64,000 nt of DNA from Tsuneonella amylolytica (GTDB taxonomy: Bacteria > Pseudomonadota > Alphaproteobacteria > Sphingomonadales > Sphingomonadaceae). The stretch is taken from assembly GCF_003626915.1 (NCBI RefSeq), contig NZ_CP032570.1, positions 248,001 to 312,000 on the forward strand. The letters run 5' to 3'. A program made the translations under genes and the position numbers. Of this stretch, positions 28,579 to 37,896 are shown in pieces. The notes beneath the pieces were generated by a model. It did no database searches, was not told the origin of the DNA, and worked only from the letters and a program-made list of their open reading frames with translations. The first letter of the stretch is position 1. Every line of letters begins with the position of its first letter.

Positions 28579-31020
28579 TCAACCCCGCGCCGCGCCGAGG
28601 ACCGCGCCGACCTTGTCGGAGATGTCCTGCACGCTGAACGGCTTCGCGATGAAGTGCATGTCGGCGATGTCGATGTCGCGCCGCAGCTGTTCCTCGGCAT
28701 AGCCCGACATGAACAGGACCGGCAGGTCGGGGTGAAGGCGGCGGATCGCCTTGGCCATCGCGGGGCCGTCCATCCCCGGCATCACGACGTCGCTGACGAC
28801 GAGGTCGAAGGTGCCGCCGTTCGCCACCGCGGCCAGGCCGTCCTCGCCGTCGCTGCAGGCGGTTACTTCGTAGCCTGCGCGGACGAGCGCGCGTTCGGCG
28901 ACGGCGCGGACCATGTCCTCGTCCTCCACCAGCAGCAGCTTGCCCCCACCCGACCATTGCGCGGCCGGTTTGGCCTCGACCTTCGCCTTGCGTGGCACTT
29001 CGCCGTGGTGGACCGGCAGGTACACGCTGAAGCGCGCGCCGGCGCGGGCGCCGTGGGTGGCGGGCATGTTGTCGGCGAAGATGAAGCCGCCCGACTGCTT
29101 GACGATGCCGTAGACGGTGGACAGCCCGAGGCCGGTCCCGCCGAGCATGGCGCCGCCGCGCCCCTCCTTGGTGGTGAAGAACGGCTCGAAGATCTTGGCC
29201 AGGTGTTCCTCCGGGATGCCGCCGCCCGAATCCTGCACGACCAGCACGGTGTAGTCGCCTTCCGGCAGGATTTCGGAGCCCATCTTGCGCACGTCGCGGG
29301 CGGTGACCCGGCGGGTGGCGATCGACAGCTTGCCGGTGCCGTCGCCGCGCGACTGCATGGCATCGCGCGCATTGGCGGCGAGGTTCACGATGACCTGCTC
29401 CAGCTGCTGCGGATCGGCGCGCACCGCGCCCAGTTCGCGGTCGTGGTGCACCTTCAGTTCGATCTTCTCGCCCAGCAGGCGCTTCAGGAGCTGGCTGACC
29501 TCGCTCACCACATCGGGCAGCTGGAGCACTTCGGGCCGCAGGGTCTGCTGGCGGCTGAAGGCGAGAAGCTGGCGGGTGAGCGCGGCGGCGCGGTTGGAAT
29601 TCGCGCGGATCTGGTTGATGTCGTCGTAGTCGCTGTCGCCCGGCGTGTGGCGCAGCAGCATGAGGTCGCAAGTGCCGATCACCGCGGTCAGCACGTTGTT
29701 GAAGTCGTGCGCCACCCCGCCCGCCAGCTGGCCGACGGCCTGCATTTTCGTCGCCTGCGCGACCTGGCGCTTCAGTCGCGCTTCCTCGGTCGTGTCGACC
29801 AGGCTGAGGAGCGTCGCGGCATCCCCCAATCCGCGCACGCCCGCGATGCCGAGACTGACCGGCTCGTCGGGCGATCCGCGCAGGCGCACGGCCATGTCGG
29901 TCGAACTTGCCGGTCCCTTGCCGAAACGCCGCACCGCGTCGACGATCGCGGCCTTGTCCTCGCGCACCACGAGATCGCTCGGAAACTGCGGCAGCGCGAT
30001 CCCCTCGATCCCGGCGGCGCGGCGGAAGGGCGCGTTGGCGAACAGCATCCGCCCGTCGCGGTCGGTCATCGCGAGACCCAGCGGCAGCGCGCCCAGCAGA
30101 GCCTCGAGCTGCGGGGTCGCCGCGCCGCCCGCAGGCTCCGCCGCCCCGCCCAGCCCGATCCCCGCATCGAGCAGCAGCATCAGCCCGGCAGATTCGTCCG
30201 CACCCGGCGCGCGCGGGTCGGTCGCATCGCCGAGCGGCACGTGGATCAGCGTCTGCGGATTACCGCGCCGCCCCTCGCGCGCGAAATAGATGCGCTCGCG
30301 CTCGTCGGCGCGCAGCAGCGTGGCGAAGTCCTGCCCGGCCAGCGTGGCCGACGCATCGCCCGCTGCACGCAGGGCGAAGCCGCCGGAGGCCGCACGCACC
30401 AGCCCGTCGGGCGAGACGACCGCCGCTTCCACTCCGCTGCGCGACAGGAGCGTCCCCAGCGTGCCCGCGATCGAGCGCGCGACGTCGGCCACGAAATCCT
30501 CGTCGGCCAGCCCTTCGAACCGCCAGACGAGGTAGTCGTCGCCCCGCCCCGCGCGCTCGGCCCGGGCCGACCATGCCGCCGAGCCGTCGGCGCTTTCGAT
30601 CCGGCCGGTCTCCCCCGCCCCTTCGCGCCAGGCCTCACGCACGGCGCGCGACAGCGCCTCCAGCCCGGCGCGGTCGAGCGTCAGGTTCGGCGGCGCGGTG
30701 CCGGGCCCGAACCAGTCAGTGTAGGTGCGGTTGGCGCAGACCAGCCGGTTCGCCCGGTCGACGATGGCGACGCCTTCGCGCGGGCGCTCGATGGCGGCCA
30801 CGGTGACCGACCAGTCGGGCGGCGCGAGTTCGTCGCTGCGGCCCGCCGGGCGCAAGCGGACGAGCGCGGCGATGCCGGCGAGCAGAACGGCCACGCCGCC
30901 CAGGAATCCCAGCGGCGCCGCGATGCCGCCGGTCGCCAGCCACAGCGCAGCCGCCGTGACGACCGCCGCCCCGGCCAGCACCGCATAGAGCCGGGAAGGC
31001 GCCGCAGCGTCGATGGTCAC
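28579..31020 (-). CDS. cckA: Cell-cycle hybrid histidine kinase CckA
   Basis: Membrane-bound hybrid kinase that phosphorylates ChpT, and through it CtrA and CpdR. GTG 31020 overlaps the stop of the DUF2062 gene (GTGA). Two N-terminal membrane helices (~10-60) precede PAS-like regions (~80-400). The HisKA H-box [14 protein letters not shown] (~435), N-box [12 protein letters not shown]-boxes [11 protein letters not shown] and [14 protein letters not shown] complete the kinase. A C-terminal receiver has the Asp of [12 protein letters not shown] (~741) and Lys of IAKPFS. Length (813 aa) is larger than Caulobacter CckA, mostly in the sensory region. CpdR, a downstream target, is encoded at 12.9 kb. 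Confidence 0.92.
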   Translation of the reverse strand: MTIDAAAPSRLYAVLAGAAVVTAAALWLATGGIAAPLGFLGGVAVLLAGIAALVRLRPAGRSDELAPPDWSVTVAAIERPREGVAIVDRANRLVCANRTYTDWFGPGTAPPNLTLDRAGLEALSRAVREAWREGAGETGRIESADGSAAWSARAERAGRGDDYLVWRFEGLADEDFVADVARSIAGTLGTLLSRSGVEAAVVSPDGLVRAASGGFALRAAGDASATLAGQDFATLLRADERERIYFAREGRRGNPQTLIHVPLGDATDPRAPGADESAGLMLLLDAGIGLGGAAEPAGGAATPQLEALLGALPLGLAMTDRDGRMLFANAPFRRAAGIEGIALPQFPSDLVVREDKAAIVDAVRRFGKGPASSTDMAVRLRGSPDEPVSLGIAGVRGLGDAATLLSLVDTTEEARLKRQVAQATKMQAVGQLAGGVAHDFNNVLTAVIGTCDLMLLRHTPGDSDYDDINQIRANSNRAAALTRQLLAFSRQQTLRPEVLQLPDVVSEVSQLLKRLLGEKIELKVHHDRELGAVRADPQQLEQVIVNLAANARDAMQSRGDGTGKLSIATRRVTARDVRKMGSEILPEGDYTVLVVQDSGGGIPEEHLAKIFEPFFTTKEGRGGAMLGGTGLGLSTVYGIVKQSGGFIFADNMPATHGARAGARFSVYLPVHHGEVPRKAKVEAKPAAQWSGGGKLLLVEDEDMVRAVAERALVRAGYEVTACSDGEDGLAAVANGGTFDLVVSDVVMPGMDGPAMAKAIRRLHPDLPVLFMSGYAEEQLRRDIDIADMHFIAKPFSVQDISDKVGAVLGAARG

Positions 31021-31586
31021 TCCTGCCCCTCCAGCACCGCCGCGCGGCGGGCGTGCAGCCGGCGCGCACGCCTGGTCGCGACGATATGCCGCCAGACCCA
31101 GCCGGAGACGACAAAGCTGACCGCCGAGGCGATGATCGCGATCACCACGAGGCCGAAGCCCGTGACCAGCGTCGCCCCGGTCAGCCACTGGACCATGTCG
31201 CCGAATTCGCTGTGCTCGATGGCGGAATTGACCGGCGCGACGATGGTCGCCGCATCCACCCGCAGCATCCACGATCCCACCTTGTAGGCCAGCACCCAGA
31301 TAAGCGGCGTCGTCACCGGATTGGTCACGAACGTCGTCAGCGCGGCGACCGGCACGTTGGCGCGGATCGGCAGGCACAGCAGCGCGGAGAACAGGATCTG
31401 GGCGAAGGGCAGGATGATGCCCACGAGCATACCGAGCGCGACGCCTCGCGGCACCGACCGGCGCGTGAAGCGCCACAATTCGGACCGCAGGACGCGGCTG
31501 GCGAAGGGGCGGATCCACCGGCTCCGCTCCATCTGTTCGCGGGTCGGGAGATTGCGCTGTATCCAGGCGGAGGCTTTGCCGAACAT
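31017..31586 (-). CDS. DUF2062 domain-containing membrane protein
   Basis: A 189-residue inner-membrane protein. After an amphipathic N-terminus it has the DUF2062 signature PRGVALGMLVGIILPFAQ with three or four helices; the conserved NPVTTPLIW (~90) identifies the family. A final Arg-rich tail follows the last helix (~140-165). The function is unknown. It starts 38 bp after smpB and overlaps cckA by 4 bp, so it links the two genes in one transcription unit; association with CckA is a possibility but only from context. Confidence 0.88.
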   Translation of the reverse strand: MFGKASAWIQRNLPTREQMERSRWIRPFASRVLRSELWRFTRRSVPRGVALGMLVGIILPFAQILFSALLCLPIRANVPVAALTTFVTNPVTTPLIWVLAYKVGSWMLRVDAATIVAPVNSAIEHSEFGDMVQWLTGATLVTGFGLVVIAIIASAVSFVVSGWVWRHIVATRRARRLHARRAAVLEGQE

Positions 31587-31624
31587 CGATTCGCCGCTGT
31601 CCTAGGGGCTGGCGAAGGCCACGG

Positions 31625-32107
31625 CTAGCCGCGCTCGCGCAGCAGCCGCGCCTTGTCGCGCTTCCAGTCGCGATCCTTGATCGTGGCGCGCTTGTCCTGT
31701 GCCTGCTTGCCCTTCGCGAGAGCCAGTTCGACCTTCGCGCGGCCCGTTTTGTTGAAGTAGATCGACAGCGGCACCAGCGTCATGCCCTTGCGCTCCACCG
31801 CCCCCGTCATCTTGGCGATCTCGCGGCCGTTGAGCAGCAGCTTGCGCGGCCGCTTGGGCTCGTGATTGTTGCGGTTGCCGTGGCTGAATTCGGGCACGTT
31901 GGCGTTGACCAGCCATACCTCGCCGCCGCGGATCTCGGCGTAGCTGTCGGCGATCGTCGCCTCGCCCGCACGCAGGGACTTCACCTCGGTGCCGGTGAGC
32001 ATCAGCCCGGCCTCGAACTTGTCCTCGATGAAATAGTCGAACCGCGCGCGCCGGTTCTCGGCCACGGTCTTCTGCTTGTCGAAGGTTTCGGGTTTGGGGC
32101 GGGCCAT
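31625..32107 (-). CDS. smpB: SsrA-binding protein SmpB
   Basis: Binds tmRNA and brings it to stalled ribosomes in trans-translation. The 160-residue length, the start with [23 protein letters not shown], the motif [10 protein letters not shown] (~40), [12 protein letters not shown] and the basic C-terminal tail ([16 protein letters not shown]) are all diagnostic. In many bacteria dapA and smpB are close neighbours; here a hicAB module lies between them. Confidence 0.97.
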   Translation of the reverse strand: MARPKPETFDKQKTVAENRRARFDYFIEDKFEAGLMLTGTEVKSLRAGEATIADSYAEIRGGEVWLVNANVPEFSHGNRNNHEPKRPRKLLLNGREIAKMTGAVERKGMTLVPLSIYFNKTGRAKVELALAKGKQAQDKRATIKDRDWKRDKARLLRERG

Positions 32108-32147
32108 TGTGTCGCGGACCTAGTGTCCGCGCGTTAATTGGCAAGCG

Positions 32148-32411
32148 TCAAGCGGACTGTTTCACGGGAATTTGCGAAGTCAGATCAACTGCATCTTCTT
32201 CTAACCAGCACTCGATGGCATCGTAAATGGCTGCCAAGGCTTCCTGCGGTGTCTCCCCGTCCGCAATGCAGCCCCGTAATTCGGGAGCGTACGCGACAAA
32301 CCCACCGCCAAGGCGCTCGATAAGCGGCTCAACATAGACCCGATAATCGCGGACGTCGGCTTGACGAGGTAGCCGCGTGCGACTGGGGGCTTCAAAAAAA
32401 CGCATACGCAT
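32148..32411 (-). CDS. hicB: Antitoxin, HicB family
   Basis: An 87-residue HicB-type antitoxin. The core DYRVYVEPLIERLGGGFVAYAPELRGCIADGE has the partial RNase H-like fold typical of HicB, where GGGFVA..PELxGCxxxGxTxxEA is conserved. The C-terminus (ECWLEEDAVDLTSQIPVKQSA) is too short for a full DNA-binding domain, so autoregulation may be indirect. It starts 4 nt after the toxin stop, as is usual for hicAB pairs in toxin-first order. The first ~20 residues are unusually basic and a start further in is possible. Confidence 0.85.
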   Translation of the reverse strand: MRMRFFEAPSRTRLPRQADVRDYRVYVEPLIERLGGGFVAYAPELRGCIADGETPQEALAAIYDAIECWLEEDAVDLTSQIPVKQSA

Positions 32412-32415
32412 GACC

Positions 32416-32652
32416 TTATCCCAGCTTGTCGATCATCTCTACGAGCAGGAGGATGTATACCGATTTAATGGGTTTGCGGGCGGGGATTGTCAATTTGCCG
32501 TCGATTGCCGGGTGTTCAACCTTGAAGTGCGATCCCCGCTTGGGAGATTTACAAGCCAAACCGTAGGCTCGACAAACTGCAACGACATCATCGATCTGCC
32601 AGTCTCGCGGATTGGCCCGCATCCTTTCGAGCAATTTCTCTGCACGAGCCAT
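32416..32652 (-). CDS. hicA: mRNA interferase toxin, HicA family
   Basis: A 78-residue HicA-like toxin, an RNA-cleaving dsRBD-fold protein. The family signature KSPKRGSHFKVEHP holds the catalytic His (GSH), followed by KLTIPARKPIKSVYILLLVEMID. It is slightly longer than canonical HicA because of the N-terminal MARAEKLLERMRANPRDW helix, a variant seen in chromosomal pairs. It lies 9 bp after dapA and 4 bp before hicB. The lower GC content around 32160-32580 compared with dapA and smpB suggests acquisition. Confidence 0.85.
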   Translation of the reverse strand: MARAEKLLERMRANPRDWQIDDVVAVCRAYGLACKSPKRGSHFKVEHPAIDGKLTIPARKPIKSVYILLLVEMIDKLG

Positions 32653-32661
32653 GTCGCAGCC

Positions 32662-33543
32662 CTAAACCAAACCCGCATGCTCCAGCGCGGCGTCGACCTC
32701 CCTCTTCGCCGCGTCGCTGCATTCGACCAGCGGCAGGCGGACCGCCGGGCTGATTTCGGGGAAAACCCGGCTGAGAGCGTACTTGACCGGCGCGGGGCTG
32801 GCATCTTCGAACATGGCGTAGTGCAGCGGATAGAGCCGGTCGTTGAGATCGCGCGCGCGGGCCAGATCGTTGGCGGCGCACGCCTCCTGGAATTCAGCGC
32901 ACAGCGCCGGGGCGACGTTGGCGGTGACCGAGATGCAGCCGACCGCGCCTGCCGCGTTGGCCGGCAGCGACAATTCGTCGTCGCCGGACAGCTGGCAGAA
33001 GTCCTTGCCGATCCCCATCCGGTGATCGACCACGCGGGAAAGGTCGCCGCTCGCATCCTTGATGCCGACGATCTTGCCCGGGTACTTCTTGGCGAGCGCG
33101 CAGACCGTTTCGGGTTCGATGTCGGTCACGGTGCGGCCCGGCACGTTGTAGAGCACAATCGGCAGGTCGCAGTGTTCGGCAAGGTAGCTGAAATGCGCCA
33201 TAAGCCCGGCTTGCTTGGGCCGGTTGTAATAGGGCGCCACGCACAGCGCGGCGGCGGCGCCGGCCTTCTTGGAAAAGTTCATGTGGAGCAGCGCGTTCAT
33301 CGTGTCGTTGCTGCCGCACCCCGCGATCACCGGCACGCGGCCGGCGGCCTGTTCGACGCAGACCTCGATCACGCGGTGATGTTCGGCGTTGGACAGGGTC
33401 GATGCCTCGCCCGTCGTGCCGCACGGGACCAGCGCCTTCGAGCCGCTGTCGATCTGCCAGTCGACGAGCTTGCGGAACGCGCGTTCGTCGAACGACCCGT
33501 CGCGAAAAGGAGTCACAAGAGCGGGTATCGAGCCACTGAACAT
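32662..33543 (-). CDS. dapA: 4-hydroxy-tetrahydrodipicolinate synthase
   Basis: Condenses pyruvate with aspartate semialdehyde in lysine/diaminopimelate synthesis. The 293-residue protein shows MFSGSIPALVTPFRDG at the start, the substrate motif PCGTTGEASTLS (~42-53), the catalytic Tyr in IVLYNVPGRT (~137) and the Schiff-base Lys in GIKDASGDLSRV (~165). ATG 33543 is the natural start. It heads the minus-strand run that continues with hicA, hicB, smpB, DUF2062 and cckA. Confidence 0.97.
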   Translation of the reverse strand: MFSGSIPALVTPFRDGSFDERAFRKLVDWQIDSGSKALVPCGTTGEASTLSNAEHHRVIEVCVEQAAGRVPVIAGCGSNDTMNALLHMNFSKKAGAAAALCVAPYYNRPKQAGLMAHFSYLAEHCDLPIVLYNVPGRTVTDIEPETVCALAKKYPGKIVGIKDASGDLSRVVDHRMGIGKDFCQLSGDDELSLPANAAGAVGCISVTANVAPALCAEFQEACAANDLARARDLNDRLYPLHYAMFEDASPAPVKYALSRVFPEISPAVRLPLVECSDAAKREVDAALEHAGLV

Positions 33544-33646
33544 TGCGGTAGCGCCTTTGGCTGGCCCATAGCGGCCGCGAAGGGGGGTGCCTCCGCGTGC
33601 CTCGGGTAGATATCATTCAGCGCCTGATAAGGAGCCGGTGACCAGA

Positions 33647-35629
33647 ATGTCCAGCATGGTCGGTAATCAATTCAAATCGCTTCGTTTCATTGCCCTTGCC
33701 GCGCTGGCGGGCACGTCTCCGCTGGCAGCGCAGGTCTATACGTCGCCCGGTGACGCCGGGCGCGCCTCGATGGTCGCGATGCAGCCCACGCAGGCCGCCG
33801 CATCTGTGTCGCGCTGGCAGCAGTTGACCGCCAGCGACCGGATGGGCTTCGCCGACTACGCGGGCTTCGCGCTCGCCTATCCTGCTTACCCTCGCATGGA
33901 GCTGATCCGCGGCAACGCGGAAAAGGCGCTGGAACGCGATGCGCCCGGGCCCGAGCAGGTGGTCGCCTACTTCGACCGGTTCGAGCCGATCACGAACCCG
34001 GCACGGGCGCGCTATGCCCTCGCGCTGTCGAACATGAACCGCCCCGAAGCCCGCGAGATCGCGCGTGCCGCGTGGCGCGGGGGACGGATGAGCAGCCCGG
34101 CCGAAGCCTATCTCACCGGCATGTTCCAGGGCGCCTTCACCCCCGAAGATCACGACGAGCGCATGCGTTCGCTGCTGTGGCAGGGCGAGGCGGAGGCCGC
34201 CGCCCGCCAGATCGGGTTCACCAGCCCCGCCAACCGCAACCTGTTCATGGCGAGGCTCTCTTTGCTGCAGGGGTCGGACCCGGCGAGCATAGGTCTGGCC
34301 ACGCCCGCCGGGGCGACCGCCGATCCGGGCTACGTCTACAACCTTGCGCGCTATTATCGCCGGAGCGGCCAAGGCAATCGCGGGCAGCAGCTGCTCGCCA
34401 CGCGCGCGCCGTTCGTCCGCCCGCCGTTCGATGCGCAAGACATGGTCACCGAGATGCTGACGCAGGCCAAGAGTGCGTCGGCCAGCACCGCCGCGGCGAT
34501 CGCGAGCAAGGTCGACGACCTGTTCGTGGCCGGCACCGACATTTCGGGCCTCAGCTACAAGCTGCGCGACGACTATACCTCGCTGATGTGGCTCGGCGGC
34601 ACGAAGGCGCTGTGGTCGATGGGCGACGGCAACCAGGCCGCGCCGCTGTTCTACCGCTATGGCAACGCCGCGCGCACGCCGCAGACGCGCAGCAAGGGGT
34701 TCTATTGGGCCGGCAACGCCTCCGCCCGGGCAGGCAACCAGGCCGAGGCCAACCGCTATTTCGAGATGGCAGCGAAGTATCCCGAATTCTTCTACGGCCA
34801 GCTCGCGCTCGAACGGCTGGGCCGGCCGCTGCCGAACTTCCAGCGAGTCTCGCTGACCACCCCCACGCCGCAGCAGGTCGCCGCGTTCAACGCCAGCCCG
34901 CTCGCCGCCGCGATCCGCGCGACGGCGCGCAACGGCACCGACTGGCGGACCGAGCGGTATTTCTTCGTCGCGCTGGCCGATGCGGCGCAGGATGCGGCGC
35001 AGATGCAGCTCGTCGCCAACCTGGCGCGCGAGCTGGGGCTGGAAGAACTGGCCGTCGTGGCTGGGCGCAGCGCGCCGGAACGCGGGATCGAAGGCTTTAC
35101 ACGGGTGGGTTTCCCGGTCGTCCAGATTCCGGCGGGCAGCGACTACACGATGGTCCACGCCATCGCCCGGCAGGAAAGCGAATTCGACCGCGACCGGGTG
35201 AGCCATGCCGGCGCGCGCGGTATCATGCAGCTGATGCCGGGCACCGCCAACGAGCAGGCCGGCAAGATGGGCATGGCCTACATGTCGTCGAGCCTCACCG
35301 GCGATCCGCAGTACAACATTCGCCTCGGCGACGGGTATTTCGCCCGGATGATGGACTACTACGGCGGCAGCTATCCGCTGGCGGTCGCGGCGTACAATGC
35401 GGGCGCGGGCAACGTGAACAAGTGGCTGCGCGCGAACGGCGATCCGCGACAGGGCGGCATCGACTGGCTGCGCTGGATCGAGGAGATACCCATCTTCGAG
35501 ACGAAGAATTACGTCCAGCGCGTGCTCGAGAACGCGGTCGTCTACGAAGCGCTGCATCCCGAGCGGATCAAGTACGGCGCGCAGCCCAAAACGATCTCGC
35601 AGTTCGTCGGCAAGCGCAGCCCCGGCTGA
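33647..35629 (+). CDS. Soluble lytic murein transglycosylase
   Basis: Periplasmic peptidoglycan lyase of the Slt70 type. A signal peptide (FIALAALAGTSPLAAQ) is followed by a long helical superhelix region (~60-480) and a C-terminal SLT domain: catalytic Glu in IARQESEFDRD (~508), GARGIMQLMPGTA, and AVAAYNAGAGNVNKWL. The length is typical. The start is not certain: AAGGAG at 33629-33634 is 3 nt from GTG 33638 and 12 nt from ATG 33647; either gives a workable signal. The gene is divergent from dapA. Confidence 0.9.
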   Translation: MSSMVGNQFKSLRFIALAALAGTSPLAAQVYTSPGDAGRASMVAMQPTQAAASVSRWQQLTASDRMGFADYAGFALAYPAYPRMELIRGNAEKALERDAPGPEQVVAYFDRFEPITNPARARYALALSNMNRPEAREIARAAWRGGRMSSPAEAYLTGMFQGAFTPEDHDERMRSLLWQGEAEAAARQIGFTSPANRNLFMARLSLLQGSDPASIGLATPAGATADPGYVYNLARYYRRSGQGNRGQQLLATRAPFVRPPFDAQDMVTEMLTQAKSASASTAAAIASKVDDLFVAGTDISGLSYKLRDDYTSLMWLGGTKALWSMGDGNQAAPLFYRYGNAARTPQTRSKGFYWAGNASARAGNQAEANRYFEMAAKYPEFFYGQLALERLGRPLPNFQRVSLTTPTPQQVAAFNASPLAAAIRATARNGTDWRTERYFFVALADAAQDAAQMQLVANLARELGLEELAVVAGRSAPERGIEGFTRVGFPVVQIPAGSDYTMVHAIARQESEFDRDRVSHAGARGIMQLMPGTANEQAGKMGMAYMSSSLTGDPQYNIRLGDGYFARMMDYYGGSYPLAVAAYNAGAGNVNKWLRANGDPRQGGIDWLRWIEEIPIFETKNYVQRVLENAVVYEALHPERIKYGAQPKTISQFVGKRSPG

Positions 35630-35638
35630 TCCTGCCGG

Positions 35639-36115
35639 ATGGGGGGCGACAATCCGATCAGTCCGGCGGGCCTTGCCGCGCTCAAGGCGCGCTACGACCA
35701 CCTGCTGGGCATCGAGCGGCCGGCGATCGTCGAGATCGTGAGCTGGGCCGCCGGCAACGGCGACCGCAGCGAGAACGGCGATTATCTTTACGGTCGCAAG
35801 CGCATGCGCGAGATCGACCGCGAGCTGGCGCACATCGCGCGCCGGATGAAACGGGCGCGCGTGGTGGACCCCGCCGCCCAGCCCGACAAGTCGCGCGCGT
35901 TCTTCGGCGCCACGATCGAACTGGCGGACGAGGACGACGCGCGGCGCACGGTCACGCTGGTGGGCGACGACGAGCAGGACGCCGGCGCGGGCCAGATCGG
36001 CTGGTCGAGCCCGCTCGCCCGGGCCCTGCGCGGAGCCGCCGTGGGCGACCTTCGCACCGTGCGTCTGCCCGCCGGCGAACGGGAGTGGGAAGTCCTCGCG
36101 ATTTCCTACCCGTGA
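35639..36115 (+). CDS. greB: Transcription elongation factor GreB-like
   Basis: Rescues backtracked RNA polymerase by stimulating transcript cleavage. The N-terminal coiled coil carries GNGDRSENGDYLYGRKRMREIDREL, with the acidic tip residues (D and E in GDRSENGDY) that place Mg2+ in the polymerase active site; the GreB-type wording YLYG..R..EIDR is present. The C-terminal FKBP-like domain is shorter and more divergent (TIELADEDDARRTVTLVG ... IGWSSPLARAL). It lies 9 bp after the transglycosylase stop. A GreA-family variant is the alternative. Confidence 0.85.
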   Translation: MGGDNPISPAGLAALKARYDHLLGIERPAIVEIVSWAAGNGDRSENGDYLYGRKRMREIDRELAHIARRMKRARVVDPAAQPDKSRAFFGATIELADEDDARRTVTLVGDDEQDAGAGQIGWSSPLARALRGAAVGDLRTVRLPAGEREWEVLAISYP

Positions 36116-36190
36116 GATTTTTTCGCAGCCGCGTGTAAGAAGCCGGTTCCCAGTTCGACTATACCTTCATCAATGGAGGGAAACCGAACG

Positions 36191-36721
36191 GTGCACATGA
36201 CGCTCACATCACAGGACGGGTCCTACCGCGCCGCAGCCGAGCAATTCGGCGGCGCGATCGCCCGGCTGGCGCGCGGATACGAGGCGGACCCCGGTCTTGC
36301 CGACGACCTCGTCCAAGACATCCACGCCGCGCTCTGGCGCAGCTTCGCCTATTTCGAGGGGCAATGCTCGGTGCGCAGCTGGGTCTACCGGATCGCGCAC
36401 AACACCGCCGTCAGCCACGTCCAGTCGCGGATGCGGCAAGGTCGCGGCGGGCTGGTCTCGCTGGAGGACATCGAACCGGTTGCATCCGACATCGATACCG
36501 AGGCTACTGCCGACGCCAGCCAGACCTCGACCCGCCTGATGGCGACGATCCACCGCCTCGCCCCCGCGGACCGCCAGGTCATGCTGCTCTATCTGGAAGA
36601 CCTGACCGCTGCCGAGATCGGCGAGGTGACTGGCCTGTCCGCCGCCGCGGTCGCCACCCGCATCCACCGCATCAAGGGCCTGCTCGCCCGCCAGTTTTCG
36701 ACCCAGGAGGACAACCGATGA
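36191..36721 (+). CDS. ECF-family RNA polymerase sigma factor
   Basis: An extracytoplasmic-function sigma factor of about 176 residues. Region 2 has LADDLVQDIHAALWRSFAYFEGQCSVRSWVYRIAHN and region 4 has LAPADRQVMLLYLEDLTAAEIGEVTGLSAAAVATRIHRIK, a clear helix-turn-helix for the -35 element. GTG 36191 is preferred because GGAGGG lies 10 nt upstream; ATG 36173 and ATG 36197 are alternatives. The next gene overlaps it by 4 bp (ATGA) and encodes a membrane protein, the usual place for a regulator of the sigma factor. Confidence 0.88.
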   Translation: MHMTLTSQDGSYRAAAEQFGGAIARLARGYEADPGLADDLVQDIHAALWRSFAYFEGQCSVRSWVYRIAHNTAVSHVQSRMRQGRGGLVSLEDIEPVASDIDTEATADASQTSTRLMATIHRLAPADRQVMLLYLEDLTAAEIGEVTGLSAAAVATRIHRIKGLLARQFSTQEDNR

Positions 36722-37305
36722 CCCCGGAGGATTTCGCTCGCACCGCATGGCAGTCCGCCCCGTCCGCTGCGGCAGCAATGCCCTCGCTCGACGAAGTGCG
36801 CGGCCGCTCGGACCGTTTCCGCCGGACGATCGCCCGGCGCAATGCCATCGAATACGCGGCCGGTGCATTCGTGATCGCGGCCTTCAGCGTCATCGCCGCC
36901 CTCATTCCGCTCCCTCTCATGCGGATCGCGTCGGTGATGATCGTGGCGGGTGCGATCATCATGCTCGTGCAGCTTCGCCGGCGCGGCAGCAACCTCGATG
37001 CCGGGGCGCAAGCGGGCGTGCTGCCGGTTCTCGTGCACCAGCGCGCGGCGCTCGTCCGCCAGCGCGAAGCCCTCGACGACGTGTTCGCCTGGTATATCGC
37101 GCCATTCCTGCCTGGCATGGTGCTGTTCTTCGCCGCGCCGGTGCTGGCCGATCCGCCCGCCATCGGCACCGAGGGGTTCTACCGGGCGGTGGGATCGTTC
37201 GTTGCGCTCGTCGCGATCACCGTGGGCGTCTGGCGCCTGAACAAGGTGGCAGCCCGCGATCTGCAGCGGCAGGTCGAGGAGATCGACGCGTTGCTTGCCG
37301 ACTAG
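36718..37305 (+). CDS. Membrane protein coupled to the ECF sigma factor
   Basis: A 195-residue protein with four predicted membrane helices (about residues 43-62, 65-80, 120-140 and 150-170). A cytoplasmic N-terminus of ~40 residues comes first and a charged C-terminal helix last (DLQRQVEEIDALLAD). It starts inside the sigma gene's stop (ATGA), so translation is coupled. By position it is a candidate anti-sigma factor, but I do not see the zinc-binding HxxxCxxC motif of ZAS-type anti-sigmas, so the role is inferred. Confidence 0.75.
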   Translation: MTPEDFARTAWQSAPSAAAAMPSLDEVRGRSDRFRRTIARRNAIEYAAGAFVIAAFSVIAALIPLPLMRIASVMIVAGAIIMLVQLRRRGSNLDAGAQAGVLPVLVHQRAALVRQREALDDVFAWYIAPFLPGMVLFFAAPVLADPPAIGTEGFYRAVGSFVALVAITVGVWRLNKVAARDLQRQVEEIDALLAD

Positions 37306-37339
37306 CGCATCCCCGCCGACACTTGCTAGGAGGGCGACC

Positions 37340-37840
37340 GTGCGAACGGTCGCCCTCTTTTGCTGTGTCGCCTTCGCCGCGCTCGCCGCCGTCCCCCTCG
37401 CCGCGAAGGACAGCCTCGGGATGTTCGGACAATGGGGCGCGTTCCGCGATCCCGGTGCCGGGCGCTGCTATGCCATCGCGGTCCCGCAAAAGAGCCGGGC
37501 CGCGCGCGAGACCGAGCCGTTCGCGAGCGTCGGCACCTGGCCGGGGCGCGGCGTGCGGGGCCAGTTCCAGGCGCGGTTGTCCCGCAAGCTGGCGGACAAG
37601 CCAGGCGTCACGCTCTCGCTCGGGGGCAGGCGCTTCGCCCTCGTCGGCGGCGGGACCGACGCGTGGGCGGCCGACAAGGCGATGGACGCCGCGATCCTCG
37701 CGGCCATGCGGTCCGCACGTGCGATGACGGTGAGTGCCCGCGACACCCTCGGCCGGCGCTTTTCCGACAGCTACGCACTCGACGGCGCGGCGACCGCCAT
37801 GGACGCGGCCAGCGTCGGCTGCGCGCGCGTGCGCCGCTGA
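37340..37840 (+). CDS. Exported hypothetical protein
   Basis: A 166-residue protein with a signal peptide (VRTVALFCCVAFAALAAVPLAAK). GTG 37340 is supported by TAGGAGGG ending 6 nt upstream. The mature part contains MFGQWGAFRDPGAGRCYAIAVP, a Gly-rich middle and GCARVRR at the end; its two Cys (GRCYA, GCARV) could form a disulfide. The opening is faintly like the invasion-associated locus B family (W..F...C...), which I would not press. It ends at a hairpin shared with the convergent barrel gene. Confidence 0.7.
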   Translation: MRTVALFCCVAFAALAAVPLAAKDSLGMFGQWGAFRDPGAGRCYAIAVPQKSRAARETEPFASVGTWPGRGVRGQFQARLSRKLADKPGVTLSLGGRRFALVGGGTDAWAADKAMDAAILAAMRSARAMTVSARDTLGRRFSDSYALDGAATAMDAASVGCARVRR

Positions 37841-37847
37841 TACGAAA

Positions 37848-37871
37848 AGGGCGGAGCCGAAGCCCCGCCCT
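37848..37871. terminator. Bidirectional terminator
   Basis: AGGGCGG (37848-37854) pairs with CCGCCCT (37865-37871) between two convergent genes. Upstream A-run (GAAAAGG) provides a U-tract for the minus strand. Confidence 0.6.
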
Positions 37872-37896
37872 CTCCGTCGTTACCGATCGCCAAGGA

